From the NCBI GenBank assembly GCA_004124535.1, contig SCKQ01000068.1, forward strand, positions 1-8,691: DNA of 8,691 bases, read 5' to 3'. Source of the stretch: Fidelibacterota bacterium (lineage in GTDB: Bacteria > Marinisomatota > Marinisomatia > Marinisomatales > TCS55). Shown here piece after piece: positions 1 to 6,555 of this stretch. The position numbers and the translations under genes are program-made. The notes under the pieces were generated by a model, which was not told where the DNA came from, did no database searches, and worked only from the letters and a program-made list of their open reading frames with translations. Position 1 is the first letter of the stretch, and the number at the start of each line of letters is the position of its first letter.

Positions 1-698
1 CCCTTTATGGGACTGGATCGCAAACTGATGATGGTACAGTGGATGGTACACTGATTTTGAATGAAATTGGTTTTCCTCAAATTACGTCCCTGCCTATTGT
101 GCTTGGTGATCCCAACCCTGACTGGCGTGGCACTATAGGTTTGAATGCCCGCTGGCAGAATTTCAATATGAATGTATTATTTGAACATTCCGAGGGCGGC
201 GATTATTCACCCAGAACACAGTGGGTATTACGCCGTTTTGGTACCACTGCGGAAACCGGAAACTTTATCGAATCGACTCCAATGGAATTGATAAATGTTG
301 ACGGCGATACTATTGCTGCTGGCTCGTCTGTCCGCGGTACGATCCATGATTTCGGCGGTGGTGATGTACTGCTTGACGAAGCGTGGTACCGCCACGGTAT
401 TGGTGGTGGTTTTGGTGATAACCAGGCTTATAACTTTGCCGTAAAAGATGCCACATTTTCCCGTATTCGAGAACTTTCACTTTCTTATACGTTCACTTCA
501 CCTGCATTTAGGGAAACAACCAAGCTGAGTTCTGTAACGTTGAGGTGGACGGGTCGTAACCTGTGGGCATGGTATAAAGAATTGGTGGGTCTCGATCCCG
601 CTACTAACCAGGCCGGTGTGGCTAATGGATTTGGTTTGGATTACTTTACGAATCCAAGTACGAAATCTTATCTGTTCACAGTTTCGGTTAATTTCTAA
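1..698 (+). CDS. SusC/RagA-family TonB-dependent outer-membrane receptor, C-terminal part (5' end outside window)
   Basis: The reading frame is open from the left edge (codons in phase with position 3) to the TAA at 696-698, giving about 231 residues. A GTG at 39 lies inside the gene and is not its start. The visible part is the end of an outer-membrane beta-barrel. It has the SusC-type block GDPNPDW, a following GGDYSPRTQ stretch, the late motif ATFSRIRELSLSYTF (SusC usually reads RLRnvtLgYtf), a TGRNLW segment with a nearby GLDPATN, and a terminal strand ending in VSVNF with the C-terminal phenylalanine typical of barrel proteins. In this family the barrel imports a ligand captured by its SusD lipoprotein, using TonB-ExbBD energy. 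The SusD gene follows 14 bases later, which confirms the pairing. The plug domain, any carboxypeptidase-like N-terminal domain and the signal peptide lie upstream. The substrate cannot be read from this part. Confidence 0.93.
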   Translation, partial: LYGTGSQTDDGTVDGTLILNEIGFPQITSLPIVLGDPNPDWRGTIGLNARWQNFNMNVLFEHSEGGDYSPRTQWVLRRFGTTAETGNFIESTPMELINVDGDTIAAGSSVRGTIHDFGGGDVLLDEAWYRHGIGGGFGDNQAYNFAVKDATFSRIRELSLSYTFTSPAFRETTKLSSVTLRWTGRNLWAWYKELVGLDPATNQAGVANGFGLDYFTNPSTKSYLFTVSVNF

Positions 699-704
699 GG
701 GAGG
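699..704 (+). promoter_or_regulatory. Shine-Dalgarno of the SusD gene
   Basis: GGGAGG begins directly after the stop codon of the receptor gene and sits 8 bases before the ATG at 713. It supports 713 over the in-frame ATG at 743. That second ATG has only a weaker AAAGG about 10 bases ahead, but it would give a tidier, shorter signal peptide. The closeness of stop, ribosome site and start suggests translational coupling of the receptor and SusD genes. Confidence 0.6.
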
Positions 705-712
705 ATTAAATA

Positions 713-2152
713 ATGAGAAATCCAACGAAAGGTTTAAGATCAATGAAAAACAAGTTTAGCCTTATTATGATTGCTTCAATAATGCTACTGCCGTCCTGTG
801 AAATTCCGACTGATTTAAATGATAATCCAAATGAGATAACGTTACAGGATGTTGACGCGAACTTGTTTTTAAATGGTGCACAGCTGGCGAATATTATGCT
901 CCAAAACAGTCATCTTAACAGGATAACCGGTATGTTTTCCGGACAGTTGATTGGCTATACATCCCTTTATTCAAACATTTATGGATATGCACTATCAACG
1001 GTTGAATCCAATGATGAATGGAACGGGTGTTATACGGGCGTCCTAACTAATACACGGCACATACGTGAAGCTGTGCCGGATGATAAACTTCTGGTAGGTA
1101 TAGCAAAGGTCATTGAGGCTCATGCTGTGGGTACCCTGGCGATTTTAATGGGAGATGTACCGTACTCAGAAGTGGTGTCAGAAGTGGAGGACCCGAAGTT
1201 TGATTCCCAGGTATCTGTATTAAGTGCTGTGACATCCTTATTAGATGGAGCTATTTCTGATCTTGGAAGCGCATCTAGTCGATCTGAAAATTACGATATC
1301 TACTATGGTGGTGATAAAGATAATTGGCTTGCTGCCGCTTATACGCTAAAGGCCCGTTATGCATTGGTGCAAAGTGATTACGCCGGTGCATTATCAGCTG
1401 CTGGCAGTGGTATCTCATCTTCCGCAGGTGACATGAACTTCGTTCCCCGCGGTGACGCAGCTACTTCGGAAGGTGATAAGAATCTCTTTAACGCAATCTT
1501 AGCCGGCTCAAGAGCGGGTGATCTTGGCAACAATGGCAGTTATTTATTGGAACTTCTGAATGACAGTACGGCTAACTATAGAGGCAATGCCAAGACCAAC
1601 GAAACTGCACGTCATAATTACTATAAGATTGATGAAAACTCCGGTGACGGTAATTTGGGCGTAATTGAACGGTTTGAGCCGATGCCGATGGTGACCTATT
1701 TTGAGAACCAGCTGATCAAGGCAGAAGCAGCAGCGCGGACTGGTGCAGATGGATTAGGCCATTTAAACGATTATCGTGCCTGGTTAGCCAGTGGTGGCCG
1801 ATTGAATGCTACATTCCATGATTCGGCAAGTATCTTATATGAAGCCTATGATGCTGCTGATTTTGAATCCGGCGGTATGGAAAATTCCGATGGTGTATCT
1901 GCCGAAACGGCTCTGCTCCGTGAAATCATTGAAGAACGGTATGTATCGGGTTTCGGTACGTACATGCCCTTTAATGATCACAGGCGCCTCCGCGGTGATG
2001 GTGAGACTGCTCTGATTCCTCCTTTCCCACTAAACACGACCGCAGCAACAGAACATGTAGAACGGATACCGTATGCCCAGGATGAATTAACTTCCAATAG
2101 CACAATGGATGATGATCCGGGACTATATGCAGAAACAGAGGTCAATCAGTAA
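713..2152 (+). CDS. SusD/RagB-family outer-membrane lipoprotein (SusD-like_2 type)
   Basis: A 479-residue surface lipoprotein expected to cap the SusC barrel and bind the ligand. The N-terminus has a basic stretch, a hydrophobic core (about residues 15-27) and a lipobox ending LLPSC, so Cys29 would be lipidated. Translation from the ATG at 743 would make it Cys19. After the cysteine comes an acidic, asparagine-rich stretch with NDNPNEIT, the NPN-x-IT signature seen just after the lipobox of many SusD proteins. The helical TPR-like body follows, with NDEWNGCYTGVLTN and ILMGDVPYSEV, and ALKARYAL-type repeats around residues 213-235. Length is in the usual 450-600 range. The arrangement with the preceding SusC gene is standard. 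It resembles the SusD-like_2 (PF12771) branch more than the starch-binding SusD. Many members of that branch occur outside clear polysaccharide loci, so a glycan substrate should not be assumed. A strong terminator follows. Confidence 0.9.
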   Translation: MRNPTKGLRSMKNKFSLIMIASIMLLPSCEIPTDLNDNPNEITLQDVDANLFLNGAQLANIMLQNSHLNRITGMFSGQLIGYTSLYSNIYGYALSTVESNDEWNGCYTGVLTNTRHIREAVPDDKLLVGIAKVIEAHAVGTLAILMGDVPYSEVVSEVEDPKFDSQVSVLSAVTSLLDGAISDLGSASSRSENYDIYYGGDKDNWLAAAYTLKARYALVQSDYAGALSAAGSGISSSAGDMNFVPRGDAATSEGDKNLFNAILAGSRAGDLGNNGSYLLELLNDSTANYRGNAKTNETARHNYYKIDENSGDGNLGVIERFEPMPMVTYFENQLIKAEAAARTGADGLGHLNDYRAWLASGGRLNATFHDSASILYEAYDAADFESGGMENSDGVSAETALLREIIEERYVSGFGTYMPFNDHRRLRGDGETALIPPFPLNTTAATEHVERIPYAQDELTSNSTMDDDPGLYAETEVNQ

Positions 2153-2185
2153 TTCAACTATATTTTAGGAAGTGAAAGCATAACG

Positions 2186-2215
2186 AAAAGCCCCCATTGG
2201 GGGCTTTTTATTTTT
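2186..2215 (+). terminator. Rho-independent terminator after the SusC-SusD pair
   Basis: A perfect hairpin: arm 2186-2195 (AAAAGCCCCC) pairs with 2199-2208 (GGGGGCTTTT) around the 3-base loop ATT. The run TTTTTATTTTT (2205-2215) follows. It lies 34 bases after the SusD stop. The A-rich 5' side means the hairpin could also work on the other strand, but no minus-strand gene ends here. It should separate most receptor-SusD transcripts from the enzyme genes downstream. Confidence 0.93.
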
Positions 2216-2226
2216 AGCTGTTAATA

Positions 2227-2261
2227 TTTGTCAGACACGCATATTTTTATGTATATCCTTG
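2227..2261 (+). promoter_or_regulatory. Candidate promoter for the amidohydrolase-transpeptidase pair
   Basis: Between the terminator and the next start codon there is TTGTCA (2228-2233) and TATATC (2252-2257), 18 bases apart, a fair sigma-70-like pair. The same stretch can be read as a Bacteroidota-type promoter: TTTG (2227-2230), 23 bases, then TATCCTTG (2254-2261), one mismatch from TAnnTTTG. Either reading puts the start of transcription within a few bases of the ATG at 2269, giving an almost leaderless message. The support is its position after a terminator and partial matches only. Confidence 0.3.
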
Positions 2262-2268
2262 TAAAGAG

Positions 2269-3273
2269 ATGAAGAAAAATAGTGCACTACTACGAATACC
2301 ATTCCTCACAGCAGTTACCTTTGTTTTTTTTCTATTCATTGGCTGTGAGGATCCGGAACCTGAACAAACCGGGTATATTCCGATTGTACCTCAGGATACC
2401 TTTCCGGAACTTGGACATGATGGTCCTTATTTTGAGGATTCGATTTATTTTGGCCGCGAAGAGTACATTGAATATCATTCAGGGTCACTACCGATAATTC
2501 TGTCTGCTGCCCATGGGGGATGGAAAGAACCAACCGAAATACCGGACCGGACTGAAGGTACAACAATCACCGATATTAATACGTACCAGTTGACAAGAGT
2601 GATCATGGATACATTAACGGCCCGCTTTAGCGGAAAACCCCATGTAATCCTCTGTTTATTGGAGCGACTGAAGTTGGATGCAAATCGGGATGTAGATGAG
2701 GCGGCAGGAGGGAACATCTATGCAGAGCGCGCCTGGGCAGAATATCATCACTATTTGGATATTGCCAAAGAACTGGTAACGATGAATCATGGCAGCGGTA
2801 TCGTGTTTGATATTCACGGCCATGGTGAAAATCCAGATGGGTACTACGATCTGCGTACTTGGTTGGGATATTTGATCAAAGGTGATGAATTGGATTTACC
2901 CGATGAAGATTTGAATACAACAGCTTTTAAGAATCAATCCAGTATCAAAGCATTGGCGGATTCGTCCACTTACACGTTTATTAATATTCTTCGCGGAGAA
3001 ACTAGTTTCGGTACAATTATGGATAGCCTGGGGTATGCATGCGTACCTAGTGTCAATGATCTTGGACCTGCAGGATCACGGTATTTTAGTGGTGGTTACA
3101 TTACTACCCGTTACGGATCTTCGGATGGTGGTATTATCAGTGCCATCCAGGTTGAATTACCCCAACCGGGAATCCGGGATTTGGAAGAAAATTGGTCTAG
3201 TTATGCCAGTGCTTTCGCAACGGCGGTAGGCGCATATTACGGACATCATCTGGGACGAAGTATTCAGCCTTGA
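2269..3273 (+). CDS. Lipoprotein with N-formylglutamate amidohydrolase-like fold
   Basis: A 334-residue protein with a signal peptide and lipobox FIGC (lipidated Cys26), followed by an acidic tail EDPEPE resembling surface-export signals of Bacteroidota lipoproteins. The rest matches the N-formylglutamate amidohydrolase (FGase, PF05013) pattern of metal-dependent deformylases. There is AAHGG (residues 80-84), DRTEGTT (93-99), DANRD (137-141) followed by a conserved AWAEYHHY, DIHGHG (181-186) and SDGGIISAIQVELP (285-298). His82, His183, His185 and Glu296 are likely metal or catalytic residues. Known family members hydrolyse N-formyl-L-glutamate to formate and glutamate in the cytoplasmic histidine pathway. 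No hut gene is visible here, and a secreted lipoprotein cannot take part in that pathway in the usual way. The substrate is therefore open: an N-blocked amino acid or another amide. The gene is 40 bases upstream of the transpeptidase gene and probably co-transcribed with it. There is no clear Shine-Dalgarno, only AAAGAG touching the ATG. Confidence 0.82.
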   Translation: MKKNSALLRIPFLTAVTFVFFLFIGCEDPEPEQTGYIPIVPQDTFPELGHDGPYFEDSIYFGREEYIEYHSGSLPIILSAAHGGWKEPTEIPDRTEGTTITDINTYQLTRVIMDTLTARFSGKPHVILCLLERLKLDANRDVDEAAGGNIYAERAWAEYHHYLDIAKELVTMNHGSGIVFDIHGHGENPDGYYDLRTWLGYLIKGDELDLPDEDLNTTAFKNQSSIKALADSSTYTFINILRGETSFGTIMDSLGYACVPSVNDLGPAGSRYFSGGYITTRYGSSDGGIISAIQVELPQPGIRDLEENWSSYASAFATAVGAYYGHHLGRSIQP

Positions 3274-3313
3274 TGAATCGATGAACTATTATTGTTGAAT
3301 AGAAATTAGATAA

Positions 3314-4969
3314 ATGAAAAAATTGCTTTTTTTGACAATGCTGCTTATTGCTGGCTGTACAAAGCTAGCCCATCAAACTGGTGATATTTATCAACCACCG
3401 CAGCAAAAAGTTGTTCGTTCTAGGAATGGTGTAGTAACTACAGCCCATCCCTTAGCAACCACCGCCGGTGTTAAAATGCTGGCAGCAGGAGGTAACGCCA
3501 TGGATGCTGCGGTTGCGGCTGCTTTTACCCTATCTGTTGTTGAACCGAGTATGGGTGGTATAGGCGGCCGAGCCCAAATTCTGATATATACTCCCGCTGG
3601 GGGTGTACACGGAATTGATGCCACGACTCAAGCACCACCATTCTATAAATTTAAGGATACACTAGCAGTTGAATACGGGTACGAAACTATTGCAGTTCCC
3701 GGCGTTGTGAAGGGATTAACAGATGGATTATCTGAATTTGGATCGTTGCCGCTTGCACAGGTAATGACCCCGGCCATTAGCTATGCTAATAATGGGTTTA
3801 CGCTACTTCCAGGAGAAGCATTTCGACAAGAGTCCGTAAATAAAATATTAAAGGAATTCGCAGGAACATGGCAATATTATTTAAATGCGGATAGTGCTGC
3901 AAAAAAAGCGGGAGACTGGATTATACAAAGTGATTTAGCAAAAGTATTAAAGGCCATTTCTGAAAAGGGTCCGGATGTATTTTACCGGGGCTGGATTGCG
4001 CAAGCGATGGTGCGGGACGTTCGTCAAAACGGTGGCTTTTTAACGTTGGAATCCCTGGAGAATTATCGAGCAGAGAAATCGCATATTGTCTCCGGCAGCT
4101 ATCGTGGGTATGGAATTAAGGCTTTATGGCTGCCGGCCTATGGTGCAATTACTATAGAGGCCCTGCAGATTTTGGAACAATTACCTGTAAATTTTAATGA
4201 AGATCGAGAGTGGGCACGAGCTGTATATCATGCTGTCAAAGCAGCCTATTTGGATAAAAAGGAACAAAAAACACTTGATGATGCAGCAAGATTCACATCA
4301 ACATCCTGGGCAGAAAAACGGGCCCTGGAAACACCCTTAATGAATGGACCTGAAAGTAATGGATCAAATACAGGTAGCAAAGATAGTATTCCAGAAATCG
4401 AGAAAGATCTGAACGGACATACGTCTCATTTAACAGTGGTAGATAAAAACGGTATGATTGTGTCTTTAACCCAGACTATTGGACCAACTATGGGTTCTAA
4501 AGTAGCCACTCCCGGATTGGGTTTTCTATATGCCCAAACAATGGGCGGCTATCTTGGGGAAGTTGAGCCCAATCTCCGCGTACCGTCGCACATCTCACCA
4601 GTAATTGTTTTTAAGGATGATAAACCCTTATTAGCCCTGGGAGCAGCGGGAGGAAGCCGGATACCATCATCTATTGTCAATGTAATCAGTAAAATCATTG
4701 ATTATGAAATGCCTTTGTCAGAAGCATTGTATGCCCCCCGTGTACATCCACTGGAAGAAGGAATTAATCTAGAAGTTGTCGATGGAACTAGTTGGAACGA
4801 AGATGATAGTACGTTTTTTTCTCAACTAGGTTATACAGTTGAAATGAGGCGATTACCAGGCCAATTTGGACGAATTCATGCTGTAATGCTGGATACATTA
4901 ACGGGGGAATGGATCGGGTGTGCCGACCCGGATTGGGAGGGTACTGCCGTATCTCCTGAATGGAAATAA
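3314..4969 (+). CDS. Gamma-glutamyltranspeptidase-family (Ntn hydrolase) lipoprotein, divergent substrate pocket
   Basis: 551 residues. The signal peptide ends in the lipobox LIAGC (Cys15), so it is probably a lipoprotein, unlike the soluble periplasmic E. coli GGT. The large-subunit part carries AGGNAMDAAVAAAF (58-71) and EPSMGGIGG (77-85). The small subunit should start at Thr370 (GHTSHLTVVD), the residue that in GGT cuts the precursor and then serves as nucleophile. The oxyanion glycines are kept in AAGGSRI (Gly446-Gly447). By hand alignment, the residues that bind the glutamate part in E. coli GGT are changed: Arg114 to Thr104, Asn411 to Gly390, Asp433 to Gly412 and Ser463 to His426; Ser462 is kept as Ser425. 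The protein is therefore probably an active self-cleaving hydrolase, but not clearly a glutathione or gamma-glutamyl enzyme. A low-complexity linker (NGPESNGSNTGS) precedes the cleavage site. Second gene of a likely operon with the amidohydrolase-like lipoprotein. No clear ribosome site precedes the ATG. Confidence 0.87.
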   Translation: MKKLLFLTMLLIAGCTKLAHQTGDIYQPPQQKVVRSRNGVVTTAHPLATTAGVKMLAAGGNAMDAAVAAAFTLSVVEPSMGGIGGRAQILIYTPAGGVHGIDATTQAPPFYKFKDTLAVEYGYETIAVPGVVKGLTDGLSEFGSLPLAQVMTPAISYANNGFTLLPGEAFRQESVNKILKEFAGTWQYYLNADSAAKKAGDWIIQSDLAKVLKAISEKGPDVFYRGWIAQAMVRDVRQNGGFLTLESLENYRAEKSHIVSGSYRGYGIKALWLPAYGAITIEALQILEQLPVNFNEDREWARAVYHAVKAAYLDKKEQKTLDDAARFTSTSWAEKRALETPLMNGPESNGSNTGSKDSIPEIEKDLNGHTSHLTVVDKNGMIVSLTQTIGPTMGSKVATPGLGFLYAQTMGGYLGEVEPNLRVPSHISPVIVFKDDKPLLALGAAGGSRIPSSIVNVISKIIDYEMPLSEALYAPRVHPLEEGINLEVVDGTSWNEDDSTFFSQLGYTVEMRRLPGQFGRIHAVMLDTLTGEWIGCADPDWEGTAVSPEWK

Positions 4970-5023
4970 GTAGCTTACATCGTTTTTTTGTTTACCACTA
5001 TTAGAATAGACAGAGTCATTCCT

Positions 5024-5752
5024 TTATATAACCGGCTTTATTAATAGTACTGCAATGACAATCATAAGAAGAATGAACAAGTACGGAAGCGACCTGACAA
5101 AAGCAAGATTTCGTAACATTTCAGCGGTGTCATTTACCTTTGGAAAAGGAATGCTTTCAGGAATGTCCACCTCGAGAAATTCACACAACGGCGCCCAGCC
5201 GTCTTTTACCCGGTAGACCATTAGTTTATCACGGGGGACTGTTTTCTTTACGTCCTCTATATGTTTATAGTACACTGTACGGGCAAACTCTTTGTCTTCA
5301 AAATTATTCTTAAACAGGTTGACCCAGATCAGCTTATTCTGCATTTCTATGAAAATACGGATGGGATAAGCTATCATCATGAACCAACCCGGCAGGAGGG
5401 TAGGCACTGTATAGATTGTATTTTTTGTGCTTTCATACCACCTATCAAAATCCCGTATGGTTAAAATGAATTTTACCTTGGGGTATTTTTTTGCCAGTTC
5501 ACTATAGAACAGGCTTACCGGATAATCAACGGCTGACGCAAACCCATTGAATAAACGGTTCCAGTTCATGGGGTCACCCCGGGAAGTATTGTACCACAGT
5601 TTTAAATGAGACAGGCGCCAAACGATCTCTTTCATATGATAACATGGTCCCAAACCCAATTTTTCCAGTGCAATTTTTAACGATAATGTTCCTGTGCGTC
5701 CGAATCCCGCACCGATCACTTTTATTTGAGTTGGAGAATCACCATATTTCAT
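5024..5752 (-). CDS. Sulfotransferase-family protein (Sulfotransfer_4 type) with C-terminal membrane anchor
   Basis: About 242 residues from the ATG at 5752; a GTG at 5758 would add two residues, and no Shine-Dalgarno separates the two. Numbered from the GTG, a P-loop-like 5'-phosphosulfate loop GAGFGRTGTLSLK (16-28) leads the protein. FILTIRDFDRWYES (97-110) holds the Arg and Ser expected to contact the 3'-phosphate of PAPS. KDGWAPLCEFL (185-195) followed by IPFPKVND is a hallmark of the PF17784 branch found in bacteria, fungi and animals. The last 20 or so residues form a hydrophobic segment (PYLFILLMIVIAVLLI) ending KPVI, so the enzyme is probably tail-anchored with its catalytic domain in the cytoplasm. 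A second hydrophobic patch lies near residues 121-137. The acceptor is unknown; many members of this branch have no proven activity. It lies downstream of, and in line with, the MOSC gene, and ends 54 bases from the convergent transpeptidase gene. Confidence 0.85.
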   Translation of the reverse strand: MKYGDSPTQIKVIGAGFGRTGTLSLKIALEKLGLGPCYHMKEIVWRLSHLKLWYNTSRGDPMNWNRLFNGFASAVDYPVSLFYSELAKKYPKVKFILTIRDFDRWYESTKNTIYTVPTLLPGWFMMIAYPIRIFIEMQNKLIWVNLFKNNFEDKEFARTVYYKHIEDVKKTVPRDKLMVYRVKDGWAPLCEFLEVDIPESIPFPKVNDTAEMLRNLAFVRSLPYLFILLMIVIAVLLIKPVI

Positions 5753-5789
5753 TTTCACAATAGTAAAAATTTAGAATTAGAATCACTGG

Positions 5790-5827
5790 GCCGGTCAATG
5801 TATTAAATAATGGTCCTCTTGACTGGC
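5790..5827 (-). repeat. Imperfect inverted repeat between the MOSC and sulfotransferase genes
   Basis: Arms GCCGGTCAA (5790-5798) and TTGACTGGC (5819-5827) enclose 20 AT-rich bases and start directly at the MOSC stop codon. In the minus-strand transcript 8 of 9 positions pair, with one A-C mismatch; in a plus-strand transcript that pair would be a G-U wobble. Only a broken T-rich run follows on the minus strand, so it is at best a weak attenuator or an RNA-stability hairpin. Confidence 0.35.
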
Positions 5828-6313
5828 TTATTGAATTAGTTTGAATGAGTCTCCCGGTTTTATTTCACCCTCTTTTACTATCCGGGCGTACCATCCACGC
5901 CTATGCAAGATTGTATTTATAAAAGTTGTGATATGCTTCTGACCGACATAGGGGAGTAAACCCAGATTAGTACAAGGATCACATTCCAATGATATTTCAA
6001 TCGTTGAATCTCCGGCCTTATACTGCTGTCCAACCTTGAATGTATCATGTGCATATCCTGTTATGGTGAGATTCTCCCCAACATCACCAGGCTGAACGGG
6101 CCAGCCTTCTTGGTTCAATTCTTGTATTGTTTCCATTGGATATATAAGAAGAGCCATATCCTTGTTGCCTTTTTTCTTGGTTTGGCGGAATATGTTATAA
6201 TCTCCATCCAGGCCTTGCGCTGTAGCATAAGAATGCTTCACAGAGTATTTGGGAAGCCCTCGATCGCCAGGAACTTTTGATTTTATATTGACCTGTAGCA
6301 CTGTTCCTGTCAT
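5828..6313 (-). CDS. MOSC-domain protein (molybdenum cofactor / sulfur carrier family)
   Basis: 161 residues, a single free-standing MOSC domain. Visible family features are GLDGDYNIFRQ (34-44), the DMALLIYP strand (52-59), EGWPVQPGDVGENLTI (69-84), the cysteine motif CDPC (Cys111 and Cys114) and RRGWYARIV (138-146), followed by the usual closing IKPGDSFKL. MOSC domains occur in Moco sulfurases and in reductases such as YiiM, mARC and YcbX, where a conserved cysteine carries persulfide or ligates molybdenum. A single-domain protein like this one may deliver or bind Moco, or act with a separate redox partner; which one cannot be told here. It starts with ATG and is transcribed away from moaA across a 330-base intergenic region, so it may share regulation with Moco synthesis. 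The sulfotransferase-family gene follows 75 bases downstream on the same strand (to its ATG). Confidence 0.9.
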   Translation of the reverse strand: MTGTVLQVNIKSKVPGDRGLPKYSVKHSYATAQGLDGDYNIFRQTKKKGNKDMALLIYPMETIQELNQEGWPVQPGDVGENLTITGYAHDTFKVGQQYKAGDSTIEISLECDPCTNLGLLPYVGQKHITTFINTILHRRGWYARIVKEGEIKPGDSFKLIQ

Positions 6314-6413
6314 GGTAAGCTACCTGGTATGATTTTTCCTTTATTTTTAGTAGGGTTTTAATGGACTGCTAAAAGTAGGGAATAAATGTTAAAGATGGCC
6401 ACAATATTATAGA

Positions 6414-6555
6414 CTAATGAACGTAAGAGCGGTTTCTTTAATGAGCCAAAGTAGAATTGATCCTATTGAATTTCAAATCTAGGTTCAACCGCTAATTTCT
6501 ATTATATTTGATTTACACATACTATTCTCTTAGCCTGTGTGCTTACGTTCACTAG
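6414..6555 (+). ncRNA. Putative structured leader RNA of moaA (three-way junction)
   Basis: Complementary arms nest without gaps on the outer sides. P1 pairs 6414-6427 with 6542-6555 (13 of 14 positions, including 10 in a row: TGAACGTAAG with CTTACGTTCA). P2 pairs 6428-6434 (AGCGGTT) with 6487-6493 (AACCGCT), 7 of 7, starting at the base after the P1 5' arm. P3 pairs 6514-6519 with 6536-6541 (five Watson-Crick pairs plus a U-G), ending at the base before the P1 3' arm. Within P2, CCTATTGA (6462-6469) can pair with TCAA and TAGG (6473-6483) with a 3-base bulge. The U-G pair in P3 favours the plus-strand transcript, the direction of moaA. Moco riboswitches are known upstream of moaA operons, but I cannot match this to that consensus by eye. 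It could instead be another regulatory RNA or a DNA-level inverted repeat. Confidence 0.42.

Noticed and set aside
39..41. GTG at 39 as start of the first gene
   Set aside because: The frame continues to the left edge and the protein lacks any barrel N-terminus or signal peptide, so it is an internal valine codon of a truncated SusC gene.
498..743. Minus-strand open frame opposite the end of the SusC gene
   Set aside because: It lies antisense to a well-supported barrel-coding region, has no family features and crosses the SusC/SusD junction.
4966..4989. Possible terminator after the transpeptidase gene (TAAG-TAG-CTTA then a T run near 4983-4989)
   Set aside because: The stem is only four pairs, overlaps the stop codon and has a gap before the T run, so it is too weak to call. 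The 54-base convergent gap shows no better hairpin.
6047..6280. Plus-strand open frame antisense to the MOSC gene
   Set aside because: The minus-strand MOSC reading is unambiguous; this frame is its shadow.
6321..6380. Palindrome TACCTGGTA and two copies of AGTAGGG ahead of the MOSC gene
   Set aside because: Too short and isolated to support an operator; mentioned only as part of the intergenic description.
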